NCBI RefSeq assembly: GCF_018323885.1
Contig: NZ_AP024585.1
Span: forward strand, 1,550,001-1,614,000
Reading direction: 5' to 3'
DNA length: 64,000 nt
Origin: Citrobacter amalonaticus
Lineage (GTDB): Bacteria > Pseudomonadota > Gammaproteobacteria > Enterobacterales > Enterobacteriaceae
This document shows, in pieces, positions 38,714 through 49,421 of this stretch. The notes beneath the pieces are model-generated. The model was not told the origin of the DNA. It was given only the letters and a program-made list of their open reading frames with translations, and did no database searches. Within the stretch, counting starts at the first letter, position 1; each line of letters opens with the position of its first letter. Both the position numbers and the translations under genes were made by a program.

Positions 38714-38867
38714 CTTAACAGAATAATAACTGTGCGGTGTTAATTTATACCGCTATAAAAGTGAAATAATTGTGAATGTTGACACGTGAAATTTATATCC
38801 TGGCAAATAACAATAAATTGTCTACGCTGAACTCATCGGGAAAGGGAAGATAAATTCCTGTGTTGGC

Positions 38868-38877
38868 GTTAATTAAA
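38868..38877 (+). promoter_or_regulatory. ArcA box
   Basis: GTTAATTAAA fits the ArcA-P consensus core. Related tracts (AGTTAACAAA near 38979) follow. Confidence 0.6.
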
Positions 38878-38999
38878 ACACTGTTTTTTTATATATACAT
38901 TTTCACTTAGTAACCATCCCTCCCGTAGATGCACATGTTTGCAACATGTTTTTCACCATAATTACTCCATTTAAACATAGTTAACAAAAAGTCTTGTTT

Positions 39000-39013
39000 T
39001 TGATTTAAATCAA
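39000..39013. promoter_or_regulatory. FNR box
   Basis: TTGATTTAAATCAA is a perfect match to TTGAT-N4-ATCAA, about 340 bp before cydA. In E. coli FNR represses cyd when oxygen is absent. Confidence 0.85.
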
Positions 39014-39350
39014 GGTTTAAACATTGGAAAACCGACGTGAAACGAGTTAAATTGTCGCCGATCAAATTGGTGGAAAAGTGATGAATTCGCTATAAATTGA
39101 TCACTGTCGAAAAATGCAAATATTCCTCAATAAAAACCTGTTTATTGTAAGGATTTTGCGGCGTAATATAATTGCGGGATCAATTTGAGTTTTTTATTAA
39201 CATGTTTGTAACCTTTCGCCCTTTCTGTTTCCTTCTCCAGGAAAACGGCAACGGCGAGAGTGCACAAATAAATTTGTATTGGGGCATGCGTGTGACCCTT
39301 TCTAACGGGGTTCACTCTCGGAGTCTTCATGCGATGAGCAAGGAGTCATG

Positions 39351-40919
39351 ATGTTAGATATAGTCGAACTGTCGCGCTTACAGTTTGCCTTGACCGCGAT
39401 GTACCACTTCCTCTTTGTGCCACTGACGCTCGGTATGGCGTTCCTGCTGGCCATTATGGAAACGGTTTACGTCCTTTCCGGCAAACAGATTTATAAAGAT
39501 ATGACTAAGTTCTGGGGCAAGTTGTTTGGTATCAACTTCGCCCTGGGTGTCGCAACCGGGTTGACCATGGAGTTCCAGTTCGGGACAAACTGGTCTTACT
39601 ATTCCCACTACGTTGGGGATATCTTCGGTGCGCCGCTGGCGATCGAAGGTCTGATGGCCTTCTTCCTCGAATCCACCTTTGTAGGTCTGTTCTTCTTCGG
39701 CTGGGATCGTCTGGGTAAAGTTCAGCACATGGCGGTAACCTGGCTGGTCGCATTAGGTTCTAACCTGTCCGCTCTGTGGATCCTGGTCGCAAACGGCTGG
39801 ATGCAGAACCCTATCGCATCGGATTTCAACTTCGAAACCATGCGTATGGAGATGGTGAGCTTCTCTGAACTGGTCCTTAACCCGGTAGCCCAGGTGAAAT
39901 TTGTGCACACCGTGGCGTCTGGCTACGTGACCGGTGCGATGTTCATCCTCGGTATCAGTGCTTATTACCTGCTGAAAGGTCGCGACATCGCTTTCGCAAA
40001 ACGCTCTTTTGCTATCGCTGCCAGTTTCGGTATGGCTGCTGTGTTGTCTGTTATCGTTCTGGGTGATGAATCCGGTTACGAAATGGGTGACGTGCAGAAA
40101 ACCAAACTCGCGGCCATTGAAGCAGAGTGGGAGACTCAGCCCGCTCCAGCTGCCTTTACCCTGTTTGGTATTCCGGATCAGGATTCGCAGGAAAACAAAC
40201 TGGCGATTCAGATCCCGTATGCGCTGGGCATCATTGCGACACGTTCTGTCGACACGCCAGTTATCGGTCTGAAAGACCTGATGGTGCAGCATGAAGAGCG
40301 TATCCGTAACGGGATGAAAGCGTATGAACTGCTGGAGCAACTGCGTGCCGGTTCGACCGACCAGGCGGTTCGCGATCAGTTCAACGTGATGAAAAAAGAC
40401 CTGGGTTACGGCCTGCTGCTGAAACGCTATACCCCGAACGTCTCTGATGCGACTGAAGCGCAGATTCAGCAGGCGACGAAAGATTCTATTCCTCGCGTTG
40501 CGCCGCTGTATTTTGCCTTCCGTATCATGGTGGCCTGTGGCTTCCTGCTGCTGGCGATCATTGCGCTCTCCTTCTGGAGCGTGATTCGTAACCGCATCGG
40601 TGAGAAGAAATGGCTGCTGCGCGCCGCGCTGTACGGTATTCCACTGCCGTGGATTGCAGTAGAAGCCGGCTGGTTTGTTGCCGAATATGGCCGTCAGCCG
40701 TGGGCGATCGGTGAGGTGTTGCCAACCGCAGTGGCGAACTCGTCGCTGACCGTCGGTGACCTGCTGTTCTCCATGATCCTGATTTGTGGCCTGTATACCC
40801 TGTTCCTGGTGGCTGAACTGTTCCTGATGTTCAAGTTCGCACGCCTTGGCCCAAGCAGCCTGAAAACGGGTCGCTACCACTATGAGCAGTCCACCGTGGC
40901 TTCTCAGCCGGCACGCTAA
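39351..40919 (+). CDS. cydA: Cytochrome bd-I ubiquinol oxidase subunit I
   Basis: Quinol-oxidising, heme-carrying subunit of the high-affinity terminal oxidase. 522 residues, about nine membrane helices. Start at the second of two adjacent ATG codons, giving [15 protein letters not shown] as in E. coli. Heme ligands His19 (MYHFLFVP), His186 ([10 protein letters not shown]), Met393 (FRIMVACG) and Glu445 (NSSLT-region helix) are expected at conserved positions. The periplasmic Q-loop ([20 protein letters not shown] in parts) is of the long type. First gene of cydABX-ybgE. Confidence 0.97.
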   Translation: MLDIVELSRLQFALTAMYHFLFVPLTLGMAFLLAIMETVYVLSGKQIYKDMTKFWGKLFGINFALGVATGLTMEFQFGTNWSYYSHYVGDIFGAPLAIEGLMAFFLESTFVGLFFFGWDRLGKVQHMAVTWLVALGSNLSALWILVANGWMQNPIASDFNFETMRMEMVSFSELVLNPVAQVKFVHTVASGYVTGAMFILGISAYYLLKGRDIAFAKRSFAIAASFGMAAVLSVIVLGDESGYEMGDVQKTKLAAIEAEWETQPAPAAFTLFGIPDQDSQENKLAIQIPYALGIIATRSVDTPVIGLKDLMVQHEERIRNGMKAYELLEQLRAGSTDQAVRDQFNVMKKDLGYGLLLKRYTPNVSDATEAQIQQATKDSIPRVAPLYFAFRIMVACGFLLLAIIALSFWSVIRNRIGEKKWLLRAALYGIPLPWIAVEAGWFVAEYGRQPWAIGEVLPTAVANSSLTVGDLLFSMILICGLYTLFLVAELFLMFKFARLGPSSLKTGRYHYEQSTVASQPAR

Positions 40920-40934
40920 GACAGGAGTCGTCAA

Positions 40935-42074
40935 ATGATCGATTATGAAGTACTACGTTTTATCTGGTGGCTGCTGGTTGGCATTCTGCTGATTGGTTTT
41001 GCGGTCACCGATGGCTTCGACATGGGGGTGGGCATGCTCACCCGTTTCCTCGGTCGTAACGACACCGAGCGTCGAATTATGATTAACTCCATCGCCCCGC
41101 ACTGGGACGGTAACCAGGTGTGGCTGATCACCGCGGGTGGCGCGTTGTTTGCAGCCTGGCCGATGGTCTACGCCGCGGCGTTTTCCGGTTTCTATGTGGC
41201 GATGATCCTCGTGCTGGCATCCTTGTTCTTCCGTCCGGTCGGTTTTGATTACCGCTCCAAGATTGAAGACACCCGCTGGCGCAACATGTGGGACTGGGGC
41301 ATCTTCGTGGGGAGCTTCGTGCCGCCGCTGGTGATCGGCGTGGCATTCGGCAACCTGTTGCAGGGCGTACCGTTCCATATCGACGAGTATCTGCGTCTGT
41401 TCTACACCGGTAATTTCTTCCAGTTGCTGAATCCGTTTGGTCTGCTGGCGGGCGTGGTGAGCGTAGGGATGATCATTACTCAGGGCGCCACCTATCTGCA
41501 AATGCGTACCGTGGGTGAACTGCACCTGCGTGCACGTGCGACATCGCAGATTGCGGCGCTGGTCACTCTGGTCTGCTTCGCACTGGCGGGTGTCTGGGTG
41601 ATGTACGGTATTGATGGCTACGTGGTGACCTCTGCGATTGATCATCATGCAGCGTCTAACCCGCTGACCAAAGAAGTGGCACGTGAAGCGGGTGCCTGGA
41701 TGGTCAACTTCAACAATGCACCGATCCTGTGGCTGGTTCCGGCACTGGGTGTGGCGCTGCCGTTGCTGACGATTCTGACGTCCCGCATGGAGAAAGGGGC
41801 ATGGGCATTCCTGTTCTCTTCTCTGACGCTGGCCTGCATCATCCTGACTGCCGGTATCGCCATGTTCCCGTTCGTGATGCCTTCAAGCACCATGATGAAC
41901 GCGAGCCTGACCATGTGGGATGCGACGTCCAGTCAGTTGACGCTGAATCTGATGACCTGGGTTGCTGTGGTGTTTGTTCCGATCATTCTCATCTACACCA
42001 GCTGGTGTTACTGGAAAATGTTCGGTCGCATCACCAAAGAGCATATTGAAAACAATACCCACTCTCTGTACTAA
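40935..42074 (+). CDS. cydB: Cytochrome bd-I ubiquinol oxidase subunit II
   Basis: 379 residues, the second integral subunit of cytochrome bd-I. It is pseudo-symmetric to CydA and binds ubiquinone-8 structurally in E. coli. It starts MIDYEVLRFIWWLLVG, and DGFDMGVGML and GNQVWLITAGGALFAAWP form the conserved N-terminal half. ACAGGAG precedes the ATG. It is followed by cydX 14 bp downstream. Confidence 0.97.
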   Translation: MIDYEVLRFIWWLLVGILLIGFAVTDGFDMGVGMLTRFLGRNDTERRIMINSIAPHWDGNQVWLITAGGALFAAWPMVYAAAFSGFYVAMILVLASLFFRPVGFDYRSKIEDTRWRNMWDWGIFVGSFVPPLVIGVAFGNLLQGVPFHIDEYLRLFYTGNFFQLLNPFGLLAGVVSVGMIITQGATYLQMRTVGELHLRARATSQIAALVTLVCFALAGVWVMYGIDGYVVTSAIDHHAASNPLTKEVAREAGAWMVNFNNAPILWLVPALGVALPLLTILTSRMEKGAWAFLFSSLTLACIILTAGIAMFPFVMPSSTMMNASLTMWDATSSQLTLNLMTWVAVVFVPIILIYTSWCYWKMFGRITKEHIENNTHSLY

Positions 42075-42088
42075 GTAAGGAGCAAACT

Positions 42089-42202
42089 ATGTGGTATTTC
42101 GCCTGGATTCTGGGAACGCTTCTTGCCTGTGCATTTGGGATCATCACTGCGCTGGCCCTTGAGCACGTCGAGGCAAGCAAAGACGGTCAAGAAGAACACT
42201 GA
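42089..42202 (+). CDS. cydX: Cytochrome bd-I oxidase small subunit
   Basis: 37 residues (MWYFAWILGTLLACAFGI at the start; the tail EASKDGQEEH is hydrophilic). A single transmembrane helix with conserved Trp2-Tyr3 and Trp6, required for stable and active cytochrome bd in E. coli. AAGGAGCAAACT precedes the ATG. The stop overlaps the ybgE start (TGATG). Confidence 0.95.
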   Translation: MWYFAWILGTLLACAFGIITALALEHVEASKDGQEEH

Positions 42203-42495
42203 TGACCACCCTGATCGCGATGCAATATAACGCGATGGACAAGCGCCCGTTACGGGCGCTTTCTTTGGTGATGGCGCTAGTGTTAGCAGGATGTATGTTT
42301 TGGGATCCCTCCCGCTTCGCGGCTAAAACCAGCGGGCTGGAAATCTGGCACGGTCTGCTGCTGATGTGGGCGGTCTGTGCGGGCATCATTCATGGCGTGG
42401 GCTTTCGTCCTCGCGCCATGCACTGGCAGGGGATTTTCTCTCCGCTACTCGCCGATATCGTGCTTATTGTCGGTCTGATATTCTTCTTCTTTTGA
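42202..42495 (+). CDS. ybgE: YbgE, cyd operon membrane protein
   Basis: 97 residues with three probable membrane helices (VMALVLAGCMF..., IWHGLLLMWAVCAGIIHG, LADIVLIVGLIFFFF). It always follows cydABX in enterobacteria; the deletion phenotype is weak and the function is not settled. It ends at a terminator just downstream. Confidence 0.9.
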   Translation: MTTLIAMQYNAMDKRPLRALSLVMALVLAGCMFWDPSRFAAKTSGLEIWHGLLLMWAVCAGIIHGVGFRPRAMHWQGIFSPLLADIVLIVGLIFFFF

Positions 42496-42518
42496 ATAAG
42501 AAACATCCTGAATGATCT

Positions 42519-42547
42519 ATGGGCTTGCATAAGCCCATATATTTTTA
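42519..42547 (+). terminator. Probable terminator of the cyd operon
   Basis: ATGGGCTT-GCAT-AAGCCCAT hairpin (42519-42538) followed by ATATTTTTA. Confidence 0.75.
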
Positions 42548-42742
42548 CTCTCCCTTAACTTCCCCCCATTCCCAAGCCTCAATCGCGCGCGTATAGTAGC
42601 AACGTTTAAAAGCACTAACGTGAGGCTGTGTCCTGCCATCCGTAAACAATGGCAGTCAACAACCTAATTGCATTACCGGGATGTAAAGTGAATACAACGC
42701 TATATACAACAGCATTCTTGAAGCATCGCGGCGGTAAGTACG

Positions 42743-42780
42743 CGAATCACCAGGAGCTTACAGGCGTAAGTGACGGTGTG
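42743..42780. repeat. ERIC-like core repeat upstream of ybgC
   Basis: CGAATCACCAGGAGCTTACA followed by GGCGTAAGTGACGGTGTG strongly resembles the central inverted repeat of ERIC/IRU elements (CTTAC...GTAAG arms). It lies in the tol-pal leader just before ybgC. Only the core is clear; full boundaries are not seen. Confidence 0.5.
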
Positions 42781-42811
42781 AGTGGACGAAGCCAACAAAA
42801 AGGCAGCAGGA

Positions 42812-43905
<1,094 letters not shown>

Positions 43906-43908
43906 GCC

Positions 43909-44337
43909 ATGGCCAGATCGCGTGGACGAGGTCGTCGCGACCTGAAGTCCGAAATCAACATCGTACCGTTGCTCGACGTGCTGTTGGTGCTGCTGCTGAT
44001 CTTTATGGCGACAGCGCCGATCATTACGCAGAGCGTGGAAGTCGATCTGCCGGATGCGACCGAGTCGCAGGCCGTTAGCAGTAACGATAATCCGCCGGTC
44101 ATTATTGAGGTTTCCGGAGTAGGGCAGTACAGCGTGGTGGTTGAGAAAGATCGTATGGAACAACTACCGCCGGAACAGGTGATCGCCGAGGCGAAAAGTC
44201 GCCTGGAGTCCAATCCGAAAACGGTCTTCTTGATCGGGGGCGCGAAAGATGTGCCTTACGATGAAATAATTAAAGCGCTGAACTTGTTGCACAGTGCAGG
44301 TGTGAAGTCGGTTGGCTTAATGACGCAGCCTATCTGA
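43909..44337 (+). CDS. tolR: Tol-Pal system protein TolR
   Basis: 142 residues: ExbD/MotB-like subunit with one N-terminal membrane helix. The proton-conducting Asp near residue 23 is in IVPLLDVLLVLL. The periplasmic domain (residues about 60-142) carries VFLIGGAKDVPYDEI. It starts 3 bp after tolQ with AAGGGGTAAGCC as ribosome site. Confidence 0.97.
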   Translation: MARSRGRGRRDLKSEINIVPLLDVLLVLLLIFMATAPIITQSVEVDLPDATESQAVSSNDNPPVIIEVSGVGQYSVVVEKDRMEQLPPEQVIAEAKSRLESNPKTVFLIGGAKDVPYDEIIKALNLLHSAGVKSVGLMTQPI

Positions 44338-44399
44338 TCATTTGCGTCTCTGGTTTTAAAGAGAACGTGTAACAGGCGAACAGTTTTTGGGAACCGAGA

Positions 44400-45641
44400 G
44401 TGTCAAAGGCAACCGAACAAAACGACAAGCTCAAACGGGCGATAATTATTTCAGCGGTGCTGCATGTCATCCTATTTGCAGTCCTGATCTGGAGTTCGTT
44501 CGATGAGCATATTGAGGCTTCAGCCGGCGGCGGCGGTGGTTCTTCCATCGATGCCGTGATGGTTGATCCTGGCGCCGTGGTTCAGCAGTACGAACGTCAG
44601 CAGCAGCAACAGTCAAGTGCGCAGCGTGCCAAAGAGCAACGTGAAAAACTGGAGCAGCAGCAGGCGGAAGAGCTTCGTGAGAAGCAGGCTGCCGAACAGG
44701 AACGGCTTAAGCAGATCGAGAAAGAACGTTTAGCGGCTCAGGAACAGCAGAAGCAGGCTGAAGCCGACGCGAAGAAAGCGCAGGAACAGCAGAAACAGGC
44801 TGAAGAAGCGGCGAAGAAAGCCGCGGCGGATGCCAAAGCGAAAGCTGATGCGCAGGTGAAAGAAGCCGCAGAAGCCGCGAAAAAAGCCGCGGCGGATGCA
44901 CAGAAGAAAGCCGAAGCAGAGGCGGCAAAAGCCGCTGCTGACGCGAAGAAGAAAGCGGAAGCAGAAGCGGCTAAAGCGGCTGCCGATGCGAAGAAGAAAG
45001 CCGAGGCCGAAGCCGCTAAGCAAGCCGCCGCGGAAAAAGCGGCTGCAGCCAAAGCCGCCGCCGCCGCCGAGAAAGCCGCTGCTGAGAAAAAAGCCGCCGA
45101 GAAAGCCGCTGCTGAGAAAAAAGCCGCCGCAGAAAAGGCCGCCGCTGATAAAAAAGCTGCAGCTGAGAAAGCCGCTGCCGATAAGAAAGCAGCAGCCGAG
45201 AAAGCCGCTGCGGCCAAAAAGGCCGCTGCTGAAAAAGCGGCTGCAGCATCTGGCGTTGACGATCTGCTTGGCGATCTTAGCTCCGGTAAGAATGCGCCGA
45301 AAACCGGCGGTGGGGCAAAAGGGAACAACGCTTCTCCTGCGGGGAGTGGTAATACTAAAAATAATGGCGCATCAGGCGCGGATATCAGCAACTATGCCGG
45401 GCAGATTAAATCTGCCATTGAAAGCAAGTTCTACGACGCATCGTCTTATGCAGGTAAAACCTGTACGCTTCGGATAAAACTGGCTTCTGACGGTATGCTG
45501 CTCGACATTCAGTCTGAAGGTGGCGATCCCGCGCTTTGTCAGGCAGCGCTTGCTGCAGCCCGACAAGCGAAGATTCCAAAACCACCGAGCCAGGCGGTAT
45601 ATGAAGTGTTTAAAAACGCACCTCTGGACTTTAAACCGTAA
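44400..45641 (+). CDS. tolA: Cell envelope integrity protein TolA
   Basis: 413 residues, GTG start (MSKATEQNDKLKRAIIISAV). It has an N-terminal membrane helix (about 14-34), a long Ala/Lys/Glu-rich helical domain II (about 50-290) and a globular domain III (about 300-413, SGADISNYAGQIKSAIESKF in part) that reaches TolB/Pal. It spans the periplasm to energise outer-membrane constriction. Domain II has internal tandem repeats and is slightly shorter than in E. coli K-12 (421 residues). A 62-bp gap separates it from tolR. Confidence 0.96.
   Translation: MSKATEQNDKLKRAIIISAVLHVILFAVLIWSSFDEHIEASAGGGGGSSIDAVMVDPGAVVQQYERQQQQQSSAQRAKEQREKLEQQQAEELREKQAAEQERLKQIEKERLAAQEQQKQAEADAKKAQEQQKQAEEAAKKAAADAKAKADAQVKEAAEAAKKAAADAQKKAEAEAAKAAADAKKKAEAEAAKAAADAKKKAEAEAAKQAAAEKAAAAKAAAAAEKAAAEKKAAEKAAAEKKAAAEKAAADKKAAAEKAAADKKAAAEKAAAAKKAAAEKAAAASGVDDLLGDLSSGKNAPKTGGGAKGNNASPAGSGNTKNNGASGADISNYAGQIKSAIESKFYDASSYAGKTCTLRIKLASDGMLLDIQSEGGDPALCQAALAAARQAKIPKPPSQAVYEVFKNAPLDFKP
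44904..45014 (+). repeat. 42-bp tandem repeat inside tolA
   Basis: A 14-codon unit encoding KKAEAEAAKAAADA is repeated (44904-44945, 44946-44987) with a partial third copy. Followed by shorter AEKAAADKKA-type repeats to about 45240. It explains length variation of domain II between strains. Confidence 0.8.
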
Positions 45642-45649
45642 GCTAAACT

Positions 45650-45669
45650 TTCCCCGTTATGACGGGGAA
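45650..45669 (+). terminator. Stem-loop after tolA, possible weak terminator
   Basis: TTCCCCGT-TATG-ACGGGGAA hairpin 9 bp after the tolA stop, followed by AACAATC without a T run. A tolB-pal-cpoB promoter is known in E. coli in this gap. Confidence 0.5.
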
Positions 45670-45772
45670 AACAATCTGCGGTAGTCGCTGGGTTCTGGTA
45701 GTTTTGTGTATTTGAGTTTGTTAACATTCTGCTAAATTATCGTGGGCTGATCGCCTGGATAAGGGAGATATG

Positions 45773-47065
45773 ATGAAGCAGGCATTACGAGTAGCATTTG
45801 GTTTTCTGATGCTGTGGGCAGCGGTGCTGCACGCAGAAGTACGTATTGAGATAACCCAGGGGGTGGACTCGGCGCGCCCGATTGGGGTTGTGCCATTCCA
45901 GTGGGCTGGGCCGGGTGCTGCACCTGAAGATATCGGTGGCATTGTTGGCGCTGACCTGCGCAACAGCGGTAAATTTAATCCGTTAGATCGGTCTCGTTTG
46001 CCACAACAGCCGGGGACTGCGCAGGACGTTCAACCTGCTGCATGGTCTGCGCTGGGGATTGACGCGGTCGTGGTCGGTCAGGTGACTCCGAATCCGGACG
46101 GTTCCTACAATGTTGCTTACCAGCTGGTTGACACCGGCGGTGCGCCGGGTACTGTACTGGCTCAGAACTCTTACAAAGTGAACAAGCAGTGGCTGCGTTA
46201 TGCCGGCCATACTGCCAGTGACGAAGTGTTTGAGAAACTGACCGGTATTAAAGGCGCATTCCGTACCCGTATCGCGTATGTTGTTCAGACTAACGGCGGT
46301 CAGTTCCCGTATGAACTGCGCGTGTCTGACTACGATGGCTACAACCAGTTTGTGGTTCACCGTTCACCGCAGCCGTTGATGTCTCCGGCCTGGTCTCCGG
46401 ACGGTTCTAAACTGGCGTATGTCACCTTCGAAAGCGGTCGTTCTGCGCTGGTTATTCAGACGTTGTCTAACGGCGCGGTCCGTCAGGTTGCGTCATTCCC
46501 GCGTCACAACGGTGCGCCTGCGTTCTCTCCGGATGGCAGCAAACTGGCGTTTGCCCTGTCAAAAACCGGGAGCCTGAACCTGTATGTGATGGATATTGGT
46601 TCTGGCCAGATCCGTCAGGTGACCGATGGCCGCAGCAACAATACGGAGCCGACCTGGTTCCCGGACAGCCAGAACCTGGCCTTTACATCGGATCAGGCGG
46701 GTCGTCCGCAAGTGTATAAAGTTAACGTTAACGGCGGTGCTCCGCAGCGTATTACCTGGGAAGGTTCACAAAACCAGGATGCTGATGTCAGCAGCGACGG
46801 CAAATTTATGGTAATGGTAAGCTCGGCCAATGGTCAGCAGCACATTGCCAAACAAGATCTGGTAGCGGGTGGCGTACAAGTTCTGTCGTCAACGTTCCTG
46901 GACGAAACGCCAAGTCTGGCACCTAACGGCACTATGGTAATCTACAGCTCTTCTCAGGGGATGGGATCCGTGCTGAATTTGGTTTCTACAGATGGGCGTT
47001 TCAAAGCGCGTCTTCCGGCAACTGATGGACAGGTTAAATTCCCTGCCTGGTCGCCGTATCTGTGA
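45773..47065 (+). CDS. tolB: Tol-Pal system beta-propeller protein TolB
   Basis: 430 residues from the second of two adjacent ATGs, as in E. coli. Signal peptide [25 protein letters not shown] (cut before Glu22), an N-terminal alpha/beta domain ([20 protein letters not shown] in part) and a six-bladed propeller with repeated [20 protein letters not shown] and [13 protein letters not shown] motifs. Periplasmic; binds Pal and TolA. Confidence 0.97.
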   Translation: MKQALRVAFGFLMLWAAVLHAEVRIEITQGVDSARPIGVVPFQWAGPGAAPEDIGGIVGADLRNSGKFNPLDRSRLPQQPGTAQDVQPAAWSALGIDAVVVGQVTPNPDGSYNVAYQLVDTGGAPGTVLAQNSYKVNKQWLRYAGHTASDEVFEKLTGIKGAFRTRIAYVVQTNGGQFPYELRVSDYDGYNQFVVHRSPQPLMSPAWSPDGSKLAYVTFESGRSALVIQTLSNGAVRQVASFPRHNGAPAFSPDGSKLAFALSKTGSLNLYVMDIGSGQIRQVTDGRSNNTEPTWFPDSQNLAFTSDQAGRPQVYKVNVNGGAPQRITWEGSQNQDADVSSDGKFMVMVSSANGQQHIAKQDLVAGGVQVLSSTFLDETPSLAPNGTMVIYSSSQGMGSVLNLVSTDGRFKARLPATDGQVKFPAWSPYL

Positions 47066-47075
47066 TAATAAATAA

Positions 47076-47618
<543 letters not shown>

Positions 47619-47627
47619 GAGAATTGC

Positions 47628-48422
47628 ATGAGCAGTAACTTCAGACATCATCTGTTGAGTCTGTCGTTACTGGTTGGCATAGCGGCCCCCTGGGCCGCTT
47701 TTGCTCAGGCGCCAATCAGTAGTGTCGGCTCAGGCTCGGTCGAAGACCGTGTCACTCAACTCGAGCGTATTTCTAACGCTCACAGCCAGCTTTTAACCCA
47801 ACTCCAGCAGCAACTCTCTGATAATCAGGCCGATATAGACTCCCTGCGTGGTCAAATTCAGGAAAGTCAGTATCAACTGAATCAGGTAGTTGAGCGTCAG
47901 AAGCAGATCCTGTTACAGATGGACAGTCTGAGCAGCGGTGGCGCTTCCGCGCAGTCGACAAGCGGCGATCAGAGCGGATCAACTGCGGGGGCAGCGACGT
48001 CTGCGCCTGACGCAGGTGCTGCGACGTCGGGTGCGCCAGTACAAAGCGGTGACGCGAATACCGATTACAATGCGGCAATTGCCCTGGTGCAGGATAAATC
48101 CCGCCAGGATGATGCAATTGTGGCATTCCAGAACTTCATCAAAAAGTACCCTGATTCGACTTATCAGCCGAACGCCAACTACTGGCTCGGTCAGTTGAAT
48201 TACAACAAGGGTAAAAAAGATGATGCCGCGTTTTATTTTGCTTCGGTGGTGAAAAACTACCCGAAGTCACCAAAGGCTGCTGACGCGATGTATAAAGTCG
48301 GAGTGATCATGCAGGACAAAGGTGACACTGCGAAAGCAAAAGCGGTTTATCAACAGGTTATCAGCAAATACCCAGGCACCGAAGGCGCAAAACAAGCGCA
48401 GAAACGTCTTGGCGCGATGTAA
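47628..48422 (+). CDS. cpoB: Cell division coordinator CpoB (YbgF)
   Basis: 264 residues: signal peptide (MSSNFRHHLLSLSLLVGIAA..., cut after AFA), an N-terminal trimerising coiled coil (QLERISNAHSQLLTQLQQQL in part) and a C-terminal TPR domain with ANYWLGQLNYNKGK and MYKVGVIMQDKGD. It coordinates peptidoglycan synthesis (PBP1B) with Tol-driven constriction. Last gene of the tol-pal cluster. Confidence 0.96.
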   Translation: MSSNFRHHLLSLSLLVGIAAPWAAFAQAPISSVGSGSVEDRVTQLERISNAHSQLLTQLQQQLSDNQADIDSLRGQIQESQYQLNQVVERQKQILLQMDSLSSGGASAQSTSGDQSGSTAGAATSAPDAGAATSGAPVQSGDANTDYNAAIALVQDKSRQDDAIVAFQNFIKKYPDSTYQPNANYWLGQLNYNKGKKDDAAFYFASVVKNYPKSPKAADAMYKVGVIMQDKGDTAKAKAVYQQVISKYPGTEGAKQAQKRLGAM

Positions 48423-48433
48423 TGCACAGCATG

Positions 48434-48461
48434 CGACCAGAAATCGAATTATTTCTGGTCG
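48434..48461 (+). terminator. Stem-loop after cpoB
   Basis: CGACCAGAAAT and ATTTCTGGTCG form a perfect 11-bp stem with a 6-nt loop, 11 bp after the stop codon. No T run follows, so intrinsic termination would be weak; it may protect the 3' end. Confidence 0.55.
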
Positions 48462-48508
48462 TGTCGTGCGATTCCTAAGCAGTTGAGTGATCTACATCGA
48501 AATTTTTG

Positions 48509-48536
48509 TTGCGCTCAAATCTTAAATCAGTAATAT
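48509..48536 (+). promoter_or_regulatory. Probable promoter of the lysine/valine tRNA operon
   Basis: TTGCGC (48509-48514) and TAATAT (48531-48536) are 16 bp apart, followed by a GC-rich GCCGCC discriminator. This is the pattern of stringently controlled stable-RNA promoters. Confidence 0.6.
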
Positions 48537-48586
48537 ATGCCGCCGTTGCCAAGGGATATCAAACAAACCAAAAGCAGCGCAAAAGT

Positions 48587-48662
48587 GGGTCGTTAGCTCA
48601 GTTGGTAGAGCAGTTGACTTTTAATCAATTGGTCGCAGGTTCGAATCCTGCACGACCCACCA
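48587..48662 (+). tRNA. lysT: tRNA-Lys (anticodon TTT)
   Basis: 76 nt including encoded CCA. The GGGTCGT/ACGACCC acceptor stem, D arm GCTCAGTTGGTAGAGC, anticodon arm TTGACTTTTAATCAA and T arm with TTCGAATC fold as a canonical cloverleaf. E. coli lysT is the first gene of the corresponding operon. Confidence 0.98.
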
Positions 48663-48690
48663 ATCGTTCTGGTGGACGCGATAGTAGAAT

Positions 48691-48762
48691 GTGTAGGATA
48701 ACGTTGCGAAAGCAACGGCCCGTAGGACGAGGCGAAGCCGAGTCATCCTGCACGACCCGCCA
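48691..48762 (+). repeat. 72-bp structured repeat, copy 1 (after first tRNA-Lys)
   Basis: Begins GTGTAGGATAACG and ends in a copy of the tRNA-Lys 3' end with one change (CACGACCCGCCA). The first hairpin is CGTTGC-GAAA-GCAACG. The second hairpin is imperfect here (GCCC-GTA-GGAC). See the finding on these repeats. Confidence 0.85.
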
Positions 48763-48798
48763 CGAACAAAGGTAGTCAGTAATATCCAGCGTAGTATC

Positions 48799-48874
48799 GG
48801 GTGATTAGCTCAGCTGGGAGAGCACCTCCCTTACAAGGAGGGGGTCGGCGGTTCGATCCCGTCATCACCCACCA
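48799..48874 (+). tRNA. valT: tRNA-Val (anticodon TAC)
   Basis: 76 nt with CCA encoded. GGGTGAT/ATCACCC acceptor stem, anticodon loop CTTACAA and T loop GTTCGATC. It lies between the first and second tRNA-Lys genes, as valT does in E. coli. Confidence 0.98.
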
Positions 48875-48877
48875 CTC

Positions 48878-48953
48878 GGGTCGTTAGCTCAGTTGGTAGA
48901 GCAGTTGACTTTTAATCAATTGGTCGCAGGTTCGAATCCTGCACGACCCACCA
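48878..48953 (+). tRNA. lysW: tRNA-Lys (anticodon TTT), copy 2
   Basis: Sequence appears identical to the first tRNA-Lys, 3 bp after tRNA-Val. The symbol follows E. coli order and is provisional. Confidence 0.97.
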
Positions 48954-48980
48954 ATTTAACATCAAACTCAGATGTTAAAC

Positions 48981-49052
48981 GTGAAGGATAACGTTGCTTC
49001 AGCAACGGCCCGAAGGGCGAGGCGAAGCCGAGTCATCCTGCACGACCCACCA
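48981..49052 (+). repeat. 72-bp structured repeat, copy 2
   Basis: GTGAAGGATAACG at the start, with hairpins CGTTGC-TTCA-GCAACG, GCCC-GAA-GGGC and GGC-GAA-GCC inside an AGGAT/ATCCT closing stem, then GCACGACCCACCA. Confidence 0.88.
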
Positions 49053-49111
49053 ATTTAACATTGAATATTAAATTGGTGACGAGTAAAAAATCTTTCAGGT
49101 AACACCCGAAT

Positions 49112-49187
49112 GGGTCGTTAGCTCAGTTGGTAGAGCAGTTGACTTTTAATCAATTGGTCGCAGGTTCGAATCCTGCACGACCCACCA
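49112..49187 (+). tRNA. tRNA-Lys (anticodon TTT), copy 3
   Basis: Same 76-nt sequence as the other tRNA-Lys genes, with encoded CCA. E. coli has further lysine tRNAs (lysY, lysZ, lysQ) at this place; one-to-one correspondence is not decidable. Confidence 0.97.
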
Positions 49188-49214
49188 ATATTAAGGTGGT
49201 TACTGGTAGAGAAC

Positions 49215-49286
49215 GTGAAGGATAACGTTGCTTTAGCAACGGCCCGAAGGGCGAGGCGAAGCCGAGTCATCCTGCACGACCCACCA
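49215..49286 (+). repeat. 72-bp structured repeat, copy 3
   Basis: As copy 2, with the first hairpin loop changed to TTTA while its stem is intact. Confidence 0.88.
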
Positions 49287-49318
49287 TCCTGAATGATTAA
49301 TTAAGAAAGTCCCGTAAG

Positions 49319-49394
49319 GGGTCGTTAGCTCAGTTGGTAGAGCAGTTGACTTTTAATCAATTGGTCGCAGGTTCGAATCCTGCACGACCCACCA
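49319..49394 (+). tRNA. tRNA-Lys (anticodon TTT), copy 4
   Basis: Same 76-nt sequence with encoded CCA; last tRNA gene of the operon. Confidence 0.97.
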
Positions 49395-49421
49395 ATTTAA
49401 CATCAACATCAGATGTTAAAC

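Larger units (their letters stand above)
38714..39350 (+). promoter_or_regulatory. cydA upstream regulatory region
   Basis: About 0.64 kb, strongly AT-rich, without an ORF. In E. coli cydAB has several promoters under ArcA activation and FNR repression. The corresponding sites are seen here (listed separately). The leader has GCAAGGAGTC before the start. Confidence 0.8.

Noticed and set aside
44738..45391. Ala/Ser-rich frame antisense to tolA
   Set aside because: Produced by the tolA Ala/Lys repeat read on the reverse strand.
48506..48775. 89-codon frame over the first tRNA-Lys
   Set aside because: It translates the tRNA gene itself.
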